Below, in pieces: positions 11,875 through 20,684 of a stretch of DNA of 64,000 bases. The position numbers and the translations under genes are program-made. The stretch comes from Bosea sp. BIWAKO-01 (GTDB lineage Bacteria; Pseudomonadota; Alphaproteobacteria; Rhizobiales; Beijerinckiaceae): NCBI RefSeq assembly GCF_001748145.1, contig NZ_BCQA01000001.1:5110501-5174500 (forward strand), in the 5' to 3' direction. Numbering within the stretch: position 1 is the first letter of the stretch; each line of letters starts with the position of its first letter. The notes under the pieces were generated by a model. It had not been told where the DNA came from and did not search any database. It worked only from the letters and a program-made list of their open reading frames with translations.

Positions 11875-13965
11875 ATGACCGAACTGCCCCACATCACGCA
11901 TCTTCCGTCAGTCTGCCCGCATGACTGCCCTTCGGCCTGTTCGCTCGAGGTCGAAGTGATCGACGGGCGCAGCATCGGGCGGGTGCGTGGCAGCAAGCGC
12001 CAGAGCTACACCGACGGCGTGATCTGCGCGAAGGTGGCGCGGTATTCCGAGCGCATCCATCATCCGGACCGGCTGCTGCACCCCTTGCGTCGCACCGGAC
12101 CGAAGGGCTCCGGGCATTTCGAGCGCATCTCCTGGGACGAGGCGCTGGACGAAACCGCACGCCGCCTCCTCGCGATCGAGGCCGAGCACGGCGCCGACGC
12201 CGTCTGGCCCTATTACTATGCCGGCACGATGGGGCTGGTGATGCGTGACGGCATCAACCGGCTGCGCAACGTCAAGCGCTACTCCGGCCAGTATTCGACG
12301 ATCTGCACCACGATGGCCTGGACCGGGTTCATCGCCGGCACGGGCCGGCTCGCCGGTCCCGATCCGCGCGAGATGGCGAAATCGGACTGCGTGGTGATCT
12401 GGGGCACGAACGCCGTGCACACCCAGGTCAATGTCATGCATCACGCGATCAAGGCGCGGAAGGAGCGCGGCGCCAAGATCGTCGCCATCGACATCTATCA
12501 CAACCCGACGCTGGCCCAGGCCGATCTCGCATTGGTTCTGCGCCCGGGTACCGATGGCGCGCTCGCCTGCGCCGTCATGCATGTCCTCTTCCGCGACGGC
12601 CATGCCGACCGCGACTATCTCGCGCGTTACACCGATGCGCCCGCCGAACTCGAGGAGCATCTCGCCAGCCGCACGCCGGAATGGGCGGCTGCGATCACCG
12701 GGCTCGAGGTCGGTGCGATCGAGGAATTCGCGACGCTGGTCGGCACCCGCAAACGCAGCTTCTTCCGCCTCGGCTATGGCTTCGCACGCCAGCGCAACGG
12801 TGCGGTGAACATGCATGCGGCGCTCTGCGTCCCGACGGTGACTGGCGCCTGGCAATATGAAGGCGGCGGCGCCTTTCACTCGAACAGCGGCATCTATCAG
12901 TGGCGCAAGAGCCTGATCGAGGGCCTGGATGTCCGGGATCCCCGCATCCGCCAGCTCGACCAGTCGCAGATCGGCAGGATTCTGACCGGCGATGCCGAGG
13001 CCTTGCACCAGGGCGGGCCCGTGAAGGCGCTCTTCATCCAGAACACCAATCCCGTCTCGGTTGCGCCCGAGCAGGAACTGGTCAAGAAAGGCTTTGCCCG
13101 CGACGACCTGTTCACGGTCGTGCACGAGCAGTTCATGACCGAAACCGCAGCCATGGCCGACATCGTGCTGCCGGCGACGCAGTTCATGGAACATGATGAT
13201 CTCTACCAGGGCGGCGGGCATCAGCACATCATGTGGGGCGGCAAGCTCGTCGAGCCGCCCGGCGAGTGCCGCTCGAACCACGAGGTGATCTGTGCGCTTG
13301 CAGAGCGCCTGGGTGCCGAACATCGCGGGTTCGCGATGACGCCGCGCGAGATCGTCGACTGGACGCTGCGCGAGACCGGCCGCGGCACGCTGGACGAGCT
13401 GATCGCGGCGGATTTCCATGACATCCAGCCGGGGTTCGATCGCGCCCACTATGTCGACGGCTTCGGCTATCGCGACGGCAAGTTCCGCTTCAAGCCGGAC
13501 TGGCCCAAGGTGCCCAATGCCAATGCCGGCCCGGTCGGCCCCTATGGCCAGATGCCGGGCTTTCCCGATCATTGGGGCGTGATCGAAAACACGGACGAGG
13601 CGCATCCCTTCCGCCTCGCGACCAGCCCCGCCCGCAGCTTCCTCAACTCGACCTTCACCGAGACGCCGAGCTCGCAGAAGAAAGAGGGGGGACCGACCTT
13701 GATGATGCATCCGCAGGATGCGGAGGGGCTCGGCATTTTCGATGGCGGCGAAGTCGTCATCGGCAACCGGCGCGGCAGCGTGCATCTGACGGCTAAATTC
13801 TTCTCCGGCGTGGTGCGCGGCGTCGTCATTGCCGAATCGATCTGGCCGAACGCAGCGCACAAGCATGGGCGCGGCATCAACACCATCACCGGCGCCGATG
13901 CGGTCGCTCCCTTCGGCGGCGCCGCCTTCCACGCAACAAAGTGTGGATCAAGAAGGCGTGACTGA
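11875..13965 (+). CDS. Molybdopterin-dependent oxidoreductase with [4Fe-4S] site
   Basis: 696 residues of the molybdopterin oxidoreductase (DMSO reductase/formate dehydrogenase-like) superfamily. An N-terminal [4Fe-4S] site is visible as C14-x3-C18-x3-C22-x28-C51 (CPHDCPSAC ... VICAKV). Cofactor-binding stretches include YSGQYSTICTTMAWTG, CVVIWGTNAVHTQVN, FIQNTNPVSVAPEQ and the C-terminal molydopterin dinucleotide-binding domain. No Tat signal is seen, so it is probably cytosolic; the substrate cannot be told. No partner subunit lies nearby. The last residues (HATKCGSRRRD) look frameshifted: the overlapping -1 frame reads NKVWIKKA then stops at 13959-13961, which looks more like the usual end of this family. 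Confidence 0.88.
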   Translation: MTELPHITHLPSVCPHDCPSACSLEVEVIDGRSIGRVRGSKRQSYTDGVICAKVARYSERIHHPDRLLHPLRRTGPKGSGHFERISWDEALDETARRLLAIEAEHGADAVWPYYYAGTMGLVMRDGINRLRNVKRYSGQYSTICTTMAWTGFIAGTGRLAGPDPREMAKSDCVVIWGTNAVHTQVNVMHHAIKARKERGAKIVAIDIYHNPTLAQADLALVLRPGTDGALACAVMHVLFRDGHADRDYLARYTDAPAELEEHLASRTPEWAAAITGLEVGAIEEFATLVGTRKRSFFRLGYGFARQRNGAVNMHAALCVPTVTGAWQYEGGGAFHSNSGIYQWRKSLIEGLDVRDPRIRQLDQSQIGRILTGDAEALHQGGPVKALFIQNTNPVSVAPEQELVKKGFARDDLFTVVHEQFMTETAAMADIVLPATQFMEHDDLYQGGGHQHIMWGGKLVEPPGECRSNHEVICALAERLGAEHRGFAMTPREIVDWTLRETGRGTLDELIAADFHDIQPGFDRAHYVDGFGYRDGKFRFKPDWPKVPNANAGPVGPYGQMPGFPDHWGVIENTDEAHPFRLATSPARSFLNSTFTETPSSQKKEGGPTLMMHPQDAEGLGIFDGGEVVIGNRRGSVHLTAKFFSGVVRGVVIAESIWPNAAHKHGRGINTITGADAVAPFGGAAFHATKCGSRRRD

Positions 13966-14072
13966 TCGGCCACTTGACCTTTACGGAGGGCTGTGACCAT
14001 TCCGCCGCGCGCGGGCGAGGCATGGATGATGCTTGCCCCGGCATGGGCATGTCTCAAAGGAACTGCGGAATC

Positions 14073-14435
14073 ATGAAGATGCGGCGGATAGGTGCGGTCG
14101 TTCTGGCCGGTGGGCTCCTGATGATGGCTGCGGTTTCGGCCCAGGCCGCGAGCGGCACGAGCGCCTTGCCGCCGCCCGATCCGACCGCCAAGAACCTGAC
14201 GCCCTACATGATCCAGCTTCGGGCCTTCGATGCCTGCCTGGTCACCCAGTCGCAGCTGATGGGCACGACACGCGAAGCCGTCCACACACCTTGCAGCTGC
14301 TATGCCAAGGGCACGGTCAACGCGATGACCAAGGACGAGATCCAGGCCTTCCGCGAAACCGGCTATTTCAACGACAGCGCCCGCGCCAAGGGCTACGATT
14401 TCATCGATCGCTGCAAGCTCAGGCGGCCGAGCTGA
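14073..14435 (+). CDS. Small secreted protein, unknown function
   Basis: 120 residues from the ATG that starts a clear signal peptide (MKMRRIGAVVLAGGLLMMAAVSAQAA); a longer in-frame start 33 codons upstream adds nothing signal-like. The mature part has four Cys (ACLVT, TPCSCYAK, DRCKL) likely to form disulfides in the periplasm, and a helical DEIQAFRETGYFNDSARAKGYDFIDRC end. I do not recognise the family. It converges with the GST gene, and the two coding regions overlap by 17 bases at their 3' ends. Confidence 0.75.
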   Translation: MKMRRIGAVVLAGGLLMMAAVSAQAASGTSALPPPDPTAKNLTPYMIQLRAFDACLVTQSQLMGTTREAVHTPCSCYAKGTVNAMTKDEIQAFRETGYFNDSARAKGYDFIDRCKLRRPS

Positions 14436-15141
14436 TCAGCTCCCGGTCGGCGAAATAGCGCGCCCTGATCCGCGCCGCATAGGCGACGAGATTGGGGTGG
14501 CTCTCGATCAGGCCGCGGATCGGCGACTCGAAGAGCGTGCACAGCCCCGAGGCCAGGAAGGCGCCGAGCGTGGCGTCCGCGCCGCAAGGCTCGCTGCCCA
14601 TCAGATAAGGCCGCTCGCCCAGAATCGCGGCGGCGGCTCCCAGCGCATGCCGGGCAAGTTCCGCCTGTTCAACCGGGCTGTGGCGCCCGGTGCCCTGGCC
14701 CTTCAGCGTGCGCTGAACCTGACGTTTGACCATCGCGGCAACGAGCGGCCGCAACGGCGCCGGCACGACTCTGAAGAACTGGAGCGGGCCGCGGTTGAAA
14801 TTGCCGTCATTGGCCCAGCGCTCGCTGACCACGAACCAGTAGAGATGATCCTCGAGCATCTTCTCGAGGGCCCAGGCGATGCCGCGCTGTTCCGGCGTCA
14901 GGCCCTTGTCGAAGTCGATGCCGTATTTCCGCTCCAGATGCAGTCTGATGAAGGTGCTGTCGGCGATGATCTCGCCGTCATCGAGGATCAGCGGCAGCTT
15001 GCCCTTGGGCGCACGCCTCAGATTGCCGGCCTTGCGCTCATGCGGGAGGCCCGACATCTGCAGGAGGATGTCCGCCTTCATGCAGAACGGGCTCGGGTCG
15101 GGCAGGCCGAACCCGGGGCCGAAGACCTGTAGCGTGATCAT
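14419..15141 (-). CDS. Glutathione S-transferase family protein
   Basis: 240 residues. The N-terminal thioredoxin-like domain has the GST layout: SPFCMKADILLQMSGLPHE, then KGKLPLILDDGEIIADSTFIRLHLERKYG, which includes the cis-Pro and the Glu/Asp-Ser glutathione-contact motif (ADST). The helical C-terminal domain follows (GSEPCGADATLGAFLASGLC). It resembles the FAX/metaxin-like branch of GSTs. A cytosolic detoxification role is likely, substrate unknown. It is divergent from the WYL regulator and shares a 118-base promoter region holding a palindrome, so control by that regulator is a reasonable inference. Confidence 0.87.
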   Translation of the reverse strand: MITLQVFGPGFGLPDPSPFCMKADILLQMSGLPHERKAGNLRRAPKGKLPLILDDGEIIADSTFIRLHLERKYGIDFDKGLTPEQRGIAWALEKMLEDHLYWFVVSERWANDGNFNRGPLQFFRVVPAPLRPLVAAMVKRQVQRTLKGQGTGRHSPVEQAELARHALGAAAAILGERPYLMGSEPCGADATLGAFLASGLCTLFESPIRGLIESHPNLVAYAARIRARYFADRELISSAA

Positions 15142-15179
15142 GCGAAATCCCCCATTGGCACAGGCAAGGCGTCGGTTTT

Positions 15180-15213
15180 CTGCTGACAGACTGCTGACAA
15201 CTCTTGTCAGCAG
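15180..15213. promoter_or_regulatory. Putative WYL-regulator operator between GST and WYL genes
   Basis: Three copies of a 10-base half-site occur: CTGCTGACAG at 15180, CTGCTGACAA at 15191 and the inverted TTGTCAGCAG at 15204. The last two form a perfect 10-bp palindrome with a CTC spacer. The half-sites repeat at about 11 bases, one helical turn. They lie between the divergent starts at 15141 and 15261. Confidence 0.65.
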
Positions 15214-15260
15214 AGCTAGAGCATTCTCCTGCCCAACTTGATGCTTGGGAATTCCTCGTC

Positions 15261-16040
15261 ATGCAACGTGCCGAACGTCTGCTCGATCTGATCCAGGGGC
15301 TGCGCCGACGTCGCAGGCCGGTGACGGCCGATACCCTCGCCGCCGAGCTCGATGTCTCGGTGCGGACGATCTACCGCGATATCGGCGCATTGATGCGCCA
15401 GGGCGTGCCGGTGCGCGGCGAGGCCGGCATCGGCTATGTGCTCGACGCTGGCTTCGATCTGCCGCCGCTGATGCTCTCGCCGGATGAGATCGAGGCAGTA
15501 CTCGTCGGCATGCGTTGGCTTGGTGAACGTGCCGACCCGGTGCTGGCACGCGCGGCGGAAGACGTCGTCAGCAAGGTCGCAGCCGTCCTGCCGCCGCATC
15601 TGCGGCCGATCCTGCTCGATGGCGCCCTGTTCGCGCCGGCCTATCGCTGCGACCAACCGGTCGATCAGGTCGATGCGGCCAGCATCCGGGCTGCGATCCG
15701 CCAGGGCCGCAAGCTCGCGATCCGGTACCGCGACGAGGCCGGGCAGGAGACCGACCGGATGATCTGGCCGATCGGGATGACATTCTACGAGCGGGTGCGG
15801 ATCGTCATCGCCTGGTGCGAGCTGCGGCAGGCCTTCCGGCATTTTCGTACGGACCGCATCACCGATCTCGTCCCGCGCGAAGAGCGCTATCCGGCAAGAC
15901 GGGCAGATCTGTTCCGTCGTTGGGAGAAGGAAGAGGAAGAGGCGGCACGGGCCCGATCCTGCCCGATCGATCAGCCGCGCACGACCTCGCCCCCGGCCAG
16001 CGTTGCCCTGCCGGAGGCAACCTCCGCCAGCGCCCGCTGA
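15261..16040 (+). CDS. WYL-domain HTH transcriptional regulator (YafY type)
   Basis: 259 residues from the ATG that starts the conserved N-terminus (MQRAERLLDLIQGLRRRRRPVTADTLAAELDVSVRTIYRDI), a DeoR-like winged HTH. A TTG start 57 bases upstream is rejected because it lies inside the palindrome. The WYL ligand-sensing domain is at about residues 130-215 (AIRQGRKLAIRYRDEAG, WPIGMTFYERVRIVIAWCELRQAFRHFRTDRI). The protein ends in an odd low-complexity tail (EEEEAARARSC ... SASAR) whose last 70 bases run antisense over the end of purN. It probably controls the divergent GST gene and itself. Confidence 0.87.
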   Translation: MQRAERLLDLIQGLRRRRRPVTADTLAAELDVSVRTIYRDIGALMRQGVPVRGEAGIGYVLDAGFDLPPLMLSPDEIEAVLVGMRWLGERADPVLARAAEDVVSKVAAVLPPHLRPILLDGALFAPAYRCDQPVDQVDAASIRAAIRQGRKLAIRYRDEAGQETDRMIWPIGMTFYERVRIVIAWCELRQAFRHFRTDRITDLVPREERYPARRADLFRRWEKEEEEAARARSCPIDQPRTTSPPASVALPEATSASAR

Positions 16041-16591
16041 TAGAGCGCGTGTTCGACGCCGAGTACGCGCTGCGCCAGGGCATCCTCGTCGTCGCCGGCA
16101 AGCACGGGAACCCGGGTCTGTGCGATCACCGGCCCGGCATCGAGCTCCGGCACGACGAAATGCACGCTGCAGCCATGCTCCTTGACCCCGGCTTCGAGAG
16201 CCTGGCGATGGGTATGCGTGCCCTTGAACAGGGGCAGCAGCGAGGGGTGGATATTGAGCAGCCGTCCTTCCCAGCGCCTGACGAACCAGGGCGTCAGGAT
16301 GCGCATGAAACCGGCGAGCGCGATGAGCTCGATCTGGTTGACGCGCAGGATATCGTCCATGGCGCGTTCGAAAGCCTCACGATCCCGACCGAAAGAGCGG
16401 TGATCGACGGTTGCGACGGGCACCCCGGCTGCCGCAGCCCGGGCCAGGCCACCGGCCTCGGGCACGTTCGAGAGCACAAGAGCGATCTCGGCCGGATAGT
16501 CGCCGGCCTGCGCCGCCTCGATCAGCGCGGCCATGTTGGAACCGCGTCCCGAGATCAGGATCGCGGTGCGACGACGCGCCGGCTGGATCAC
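15971..16591 (-). CDS. purN: Phosphoribosylglycinamide formyltransferase
   Basis: Third step of de novo purine synthesis: transfers formyl from 10-formyltetrahydrofolate to GAR. The length of 206 residues is usual. Visible motifs are [10 protein letters not shown] (phosphate binding, about 11-20), N113 and H115 in NIHPSLLP (catalytic), and D151 in ELDAGPVI (catalytic). The start codon overlaps the purM stop by ATGA, so purMN form a coupled pair. The 3' end overlaps the WYL regulator on the other strand by 70 bases. Confidence 0.97.
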   Translation of the reverse strand: MIQPARRRTAILISGRGSNMAALIEAAQAGDYPAEIALVLSNVPEAGGLARAAAAGVPVATVDHRSFGRDREAFERAMDDILRVNQIELIALAGFMRILTPWFVRRWEGRLLNIHPSLLPLFKGTHTHRQALEAGVKEHGCSVHFVVPELDAGPVIAQTRVPVLAGDDEDALAQRVLGVEHALYQRALAEVASGRATLAGGEVVRG

Positions 16592-17661
16592 AGGCTGAGC
16601 GTCCCGCGATAACTCACCGGCTCTTCGCCGGCGGCGACCGGAACGATTTCGCCAAGCCGCACCGGTGCTTCGCCGGCGTCCCTCAGGGCGGCCTCGACCT
16701 CGCCGGCCTTGCCGGCTTCAGCGGTGACGATCATGCCGATGCCGCAATTGAAGGTGCGAAGCATCTCGCGCTCGGCAACACCGCCGACCTTGGCAAGCCA
16801 GCCGAAGACCGGCGGAACCGGAATGGCCGCGAGATCGAGCGCAACGCCGAGCCCTTCGGGCAGCACGCGCGGAATATTGTCGGGGAAGCCGCCCCCCGTG
16901 ATGTGGGCAAGGGCCTTGATACCCGCCGTCGCCTTCAGCGCGGCCAGCAGCGGCTTCACATAAATCCGCGTCGGCACGAGCAGCGCCTCGGCGAGGCTGG
17001 TCTCAGGTGCGAAGGGGGCGGGAGCCTCCCAGCTCAGTCCCGACAGCGCGACAATGCGCCGGACCAGCGAGTAGCCGTTGGAATGGACGCCGGAGGAGAG
17101 CAGGCCGAAGACCACGTCGCCGGGCACAAGATCCGCACGCGGCAGCAGCGCCCCGCGCTCGGCGGCGCCGACTGCGAAGCCCGCGAGGTCATAATCCTTC
17201 TCGGCATACATGCCGGGCATCTCGGCCGTTTCGCCGCCGATCAGCGCGCAGCCGGCCTGTCGGCAGCCATCGGCGATGCCGCGCACGATCTCGACGCCGA
17301 CCTGCGGATCGAGCTTGCCGGTCGCATAATAGTCGAGGAACAGCAGCGGCTCGGCACCCTGCACGATCAGGTCGTTGACGCACATCGCGACGAGGTCGAT
17401 GCCGATCGTCGAATGCCGCCCGCTTTCGATCGCGATCTTGACCTTGGTGCCGACGCCGTCATTGGCGGCGACCAGGATCGGGTCGTTGAAGCCCGCAGCC
17501 TTCAGATCGAACAGGCCGCCAAAGCCTCCGATCTCCGCATCGGCGCCGGGGCGGCGCGTGGCCCGCACCAGCGGCTTGATGGCATCGACCATCGCGTTGC
17601 CGGCATCGATGTCGACGCCCGCCTGCGCATAGGTCAGTCCGTTCGCTCCTGGCTTGCTCAT
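16588..17661 (-). CDS. purM: Phosphoribosylformylglycinamidine cyclo-ligase (AIR synthase)
   Basis: ATP-dependent ring closure of FGAM to AIR, the fifth step of purine synthesis, in the cytosol. It has 357 residues. Family motifs include [21 protein letters not shown] at the N-terminus, [45 protein letters not shown], the Gly-rich [12 protein letters not shown], and [19 protein letters not shown] in the C-terminal half. It leads the purMN pair, which is transcribed away from the phosphatidyltransferase gene. The 141-base gap upstream has no further gene. Confidence 0.97.
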   Translation of the reverse strand: MSKPGANGLTYAQAGVDIDAGNAMVDAIKPLVRATRRPGADAEIGGFGGLFDLKAAGFNDPILVAANDGVGTKVKIAIESGRHSTIGIDLVAMCVNDLIVQGAEPLLFLDYYATGKLDPQVGVEIVRGIADGCRQAGCALIGGETAEMPGMYAEKDYDLAGFAVGAAERGALLPRADLVPGDVVFGLLSSGVHSNGYSLVRRIVALSGLSWEAPAPFAPETSLAEALLVPTRIYVKPLLAALKATAGIKALAHITGGGFPDNIPRVLPEGLGVALDLAAIPVPPVFGWLAKVGGVAEREMLRTFNCGIGMIVTAEAGKAGEVEAALRDAGEAPVRLGEIVPVAAGEEPVSYRGTLSL

Positions 17662-17802
17662 GGTCCTCGGCTTCCATTCCGTTCGCGCGAGCGATAGGCA
17701 AGCCAGCCGCGCGTTGCAAGCCGCTATGACGGATTCGGCCTTGCCGGTGCACCGTTTCGGGCTCTAGCGTCGCACAGGACAGCGCTGCGAATCCGGAAGA
17801 GC

Positions 17803-18333
17803 ATGACCCTTCCCAACCTCATTACCATCGGCCGGCTGTTTCTGGTGCCGCTCGTCGTGGTGATGATCACCAATGGACGCTGGGAGACGGCCTTCATTCT
17901 CTTCGTGGCGGCCGGCATCTCGGACGCGGTCGATGGTTTCATTGCCAAGCGCTTCGGCATGACCAGCGAGCTCGGCGCCTATCTCGACCCCGTCGCGGAC
18001 AAGGCGCTGATCGTCTCGATCTACATCACGCTTGCGCTGGTCGGGGCTATCCCGGTCTGGCTGGTCGTCCTGGTGGTCTCGCGCGACCTGATGATCGTCT
18101 CCGCCGTGATCCTGTCCTGGGTGATGGAAAAACCCGTCGAGATCGCTCCTTTCGTGGTCAGCAAGCTCAACACGGCCGCACAGCTCAGTTTCGCCGCGCT
18201 GATGCTCGGGAGCAAAGCCTTCGGGGTCGATCCCGGGCCGGCGATCGATGTCGGCCAGCTCCTGGTCGCCGTATTGACGCTGGGATCGATGGCAGCCTAT
18301 CTCGCGTTCTGGCTGCGCCATATGGCGGCCTGA
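17803..18333 (+). CDS. CDP-alcohol phosphatidyltransferase family protein (PgsA-like)
   Basis: 176-residue integral membrane enzyme. The catalytic signature is present as DAVDGFIAKRFGMTSELG-AYLDPVADK, i.e. D-x2-DG-x2-AK...G-x3-D-x3-D, with Lys where Arg is commoner. The N-terminal MTLPNLITIGRLFLVPLVV is typical of PgsA/cardiolipin-type enzymes that move a phosphatidyl group from CDP-diacylglycerol to an alcohol, probably glycerol-3-phosphate. About five hydrophobic helices are visible. It probably leads a plus-strand run with the permease gene and hdaA. The exact acceptor alcohol cannot be told from sequence. Confidence 0.88.
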   Translation: MTLPNLITIGRLFLVPLVVVMITNGRWETAFILFVAAGISDAVDGFIAKRFGMTSELGAYLDPVADKALIVSIYITLALVGAIPVWLVVLVVSRDLMIVSAVILSWVMEKPVEIAPFVVSKLNTAAQLSFAALMLGSKAFGVDPGPAIDVGQLLVAVLTLGSMAAYLAFWLRHMAA

Positions 18334-18460
18334 CCTGCGGCGAGGGGGCGCGATTGCGTCCGTTTCAGTGCTGCGGCTTGGAACTTGCTCCGTGTTCACC
18401 CATCTTCGTGGACGCGGTCGATGATCTCGCATCGCGGAATCCGCCGGGGACTGCCTGTTC

Positions 18461-19570
18461 ATGTCTTTGCAACGCCAAATCGGTTTCTGGCTGATCTCGC
18501 TCGCAGTCTTCGTGCTGTGCCTGGTGTTGTTGCGCGATGTGCTGCTGCCATTCATCGCGGCGCTGGCGCTGGCCTATCTGCTCGACCCCCTTGCGGATCG
18601 GCTCGAGCGGCTTGGAATGAGCCGTCTGGCCGCGACGATTGTCATCCTGATCGTCTTCCTCCTGATCTTCGTGTTGTCGCTCGTGCTGCTCATGCCCTTG
18701 CTCGGCCAACAGCTCGCAGGCTTCGTCGCGCGGATGCCCGAGGTCGCAGCCAAGCTGCAGACGCTGATCCTGGAGCGGGGGGCGCCGCTCCTCGAGAAGC
18801 TGGGCGGTGGCAAGCTTGCTCAGGATGCCCAGAATTCACTCGGGAACCTTGTCGGCGAAGCCACCAAATGGGTCGGCAGCGTGCTGCAATCGCTTTGGTC
18901 CGGTGGCACCGCGATCATCGGTGTGTTCTCGCTGCTGGTGCTGACCCCCGTCATCGCCTTTTATCTGCTGGTCGACTGGGATCGCATGTGCTCGACCGTC
19001 GACAGCTGGCTTCCGCTCGACCACCGCGACACCATCCGCGGGCTGCTGAGCGAGATGGACAAGGCGATCGCCGGCTTCCTGCGCGGTCAGGCGTTGCTCT
19101 GCATTCTGCTCGGGACCTTTTATGCCGTGGGGTTGAGCCTCGTCGGCGTCAATTTCGGCGCACTCATCGGCATTATCAGCGGCTTCCTCTCCTTCATTCC
19201 CTATGTCGGCTCGCTGACAGGCCTCGTGCTGTCGGTCGGCGTCGCGATCGTGCAGTTCTGGCCAGAATGGACCTGGCCGCTGGTGACGCTTGGCGTCTTT
19301 GCCGCCGGTCAGTTCATCGAAGGCAACATCCTTCAGCCCAAGCTCGTGGGCGACTCGATTGGGGTACATCCGGTCTGGCTGATGTTCGCGCTGCTTGCCT
19401 TCGGCTCGCTCTTCGGCTTCGTCGGCCTCCTGCTTGCGGTTCCCCTGGCGGCGGTCATCGGGGTCTTGAGCCGCTTCGCACTGCGCCAGTATCTGGCGAG
19501 CAACATCTATCATGGCGGCGATGTTTCGAAGTCCGCCGAAGCCCGCAAGCGTCTCGGGGCCGATGTCTGA
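18461..19570 (+). CDS. AI-2E family transporter (PerM-like permease)
   Basis: 369 residues with the AI-2E/PerM layout: two N-terminal helices (FWLISLAVFVLCLVLL, LLPFIAALALAYLLDPLADRLER), a third hydrophobic pair, a soluble stretch, then a C-terminal bundle with GFLSFIPYVGSLTGLVLSVGVAIVQF, QFIEGNILQPKLVG and HPVWLMFALLAFGSLFGFVGLLLAVPLAAVIGV, which are family hallmarks. The substrate is unknown; some members export quorum signals or act as Na+/H+ antiporters. Its stop overlaps the hdaA start (ATGTCTGA), so the two are translationally linked. This gene order upstream of hdaA is common in alphaproteobacteria. Confidence 0.9.
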   Translation: MSLQRQIGFWLISLAVFVLCLVLLRDVLLPFIAALALAYLLDPLADRLERLGMSRLAATIVILIVFLLIFVLSLVLLMPLLGQQLAGFVARMPEVAAKLQTLILERGAPLLEKLGGGKLAQDAQNSLGNLVGEATKWVGSVLQSLWSGGTAIIGVFSLLVLTPVIAFYLLVDWDRMCSTVDSWLPLDHRDTIRGLLSEMDKAIAGFLRGQALLCILLGTFYAVGLSLVGVNFGALIGIISGFLSFIPYVGSLTGLVLSVGVAIVQFWPEWTWPLVTLGVFAAGQFIEGNILQPKLVGDSIGVHPVWLMFALLAFGSLFGFVGLLLAVPLAAVIGVLSRFALRQYLASNIYHGGDVSKSAEARKRLGADV

Positions 19571-20261
19571 CCATACAAGCCGCCCGCGTCAGCTCGCCTT
19601 CGACCTGCCTGTCGATAGCCGCCACGGCGTCGAGGATTTCCTGATCGGCCCGTCCAACGAAGCCGCCTATGGGATGATCGAGGCCTGGCCGCACTGGCCC
19701 GAGGCCTGGCTGCGCCTGGTTGGTCCGGAAGGGGCGGGAAAGACGCATCTCGCAGCGATCTGGGCCAAGGCGGCCCATGCCTGGATCGTGCCCGTCTCCG
19801 AAGTGACCGAGGAGAACGTACCGCACCTGATCTCCGGAGGGGCACTCGTCGTCGAGGATTGCGACAGAGGGCCTCGCGACGAAGCCGCCCTGTTCCATCT
19901 CCTGAACGCGATCAAGGCCAAGCGCGGCTCGCTGCTGCTGACCGCACGCTCGGCCCCCGATCAATGGGGCGTACGTATTCCCGACCTGTTGTCGCGCCTG
20001 CGGCTGGCGCCGCATGCGACGATCGCGCCGCCGGACGATGCGCTGCTGCGGGCACTGCTGGTCAAGCTCTTCATCGACCGGCAGCTCATCGTCGATGCCG
20101 GCATCATCGAAGCGCTGACGCTGCGGATGGAGCGCTCGTTTGCCGCGGCGCGTGCCCTGGTCGACGCGCTCGACAGGCTTTCGCTGGAACGCGGGCGGCG
20201 CGTCACGCGCGCGCTGGCCGGCGAGGTCCTGGCGGACCTCTTTCCGGATGATGCGAACTGA
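19563..20261 (+). CDS. hdaA: DnaA-related regulatory ATPase HdaA
   Basis: 232 residues from the ATG that overlaps the permease stop by eight bases; a longer frame upstream lies inside the permease gene. HdaA binds the DNA polymerase sliding clamp and promotes ATP hydrolysis by DnaA, limiting re-initiation. A clamp-binding-like motif QLAFDL is at residues 10-15. Walker A is GPEGAGKTHL (about 54-63) and the Walker B-like strand is GALVVEDCD. Sensor regions follow (LLLTARSAPDQWGVRIPDLLSRL). It lacks the DNA-binding domain of DnaA. In relatives it often sits next to ppk; here two extra genes intervene. Confidence 0.9.
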   Translation: MSDHTSRPRQLAFDLPVDSRHGVEDFLIGPSNEAAYGMIEAWPHWPEAWLRLVGPEGAGKTHLAAIWAKAAHAWIVPVSEVTEENVPHLISGGALVVEDCDRGPRDEAALFHLLNAIKAKRGSLLLTARSAPDQWGVRIPDLLSRLRLAPHATIAPPDDALLRALLVKLFIDRQLIVDAGIIEALTLRMERSFAAARALVDALDRLSLERGRRVTRALAGEVLADLFPDDAN

Positions 20262-20315
20262 ACAGGCGACGCAGCAAGCTAGATTGCCAGCCAGGCAGGT
20301 TGGGGGGAGAGCGGC

Positions 20316-20675
20316 ATGGCCGAGAGGCGCGAGATCCGGCTGTTTTCGTACGGCACATTGCGCCAGAGGAACGTCCAGCTCGCCACATTCGGCCGAAAGC
20401 TCGAAGGCAGTGACGACGCCCTTGTCGGCTTCGCCCGCACTATGGTCGAGATCACCGATCCGGAGGTGATCGCCACCAGCGGCGAGACGCATCATCCGAT
20501 CGTGACCCGGTCCGGCAATCCTGCCGACGAAGTGGCCGGAACCGTCTTCAGCATCACGGCCGCGGAGCTCGCCGCGGCCGATTCCTACGAGGTCTCGGAT
20601 TATCGCCGGATTGCGGTGCGGCTTAGATCCGGGACCGAGGCGTTCGTCTATGTCCGGGCTGCGGACGCGTCCTGA
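20316..20675 (+). CDS. Gamma-glutamylcyclotransferase-fold protein
   Basis: 119 residues. The YGTLR motif at residues 12-16 marks the glycine-rich substrate loop of the GGCT/AIG2 fold, and DSYEVSDYRRIAVRL carries the expected Glu and Tyr-Arg pair near the C-terminus. The family includes cyclotransferases acting on gamma-glutamyl amines or glutathione breakdown products. The substrate here is unknown. GGAG lies seven bases before the ATG. It follows hdaA after 54 bases and ends ten bases from the convergent desaturase. Confidence 0.83.
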   Translation: MAERREIRLFSYGTLRQRNVQLATFGRKLEGSDDALVGFARTMVEITDPEVIATSGETHHPIVTRSGNPADEVAGTVFSITAAELAAADSYEVSDYRRIAVRLRSGTEAFVYVRAADAS

Positions 20676-20684
20676 ACCGAACGA

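Noticed and set aside
15204..15260. TTG start for the WYL regulator
   Set aside because: The TTG lies in the palindromic operator candidate, and the conserved N-terminus begins at the ATG at 15261.
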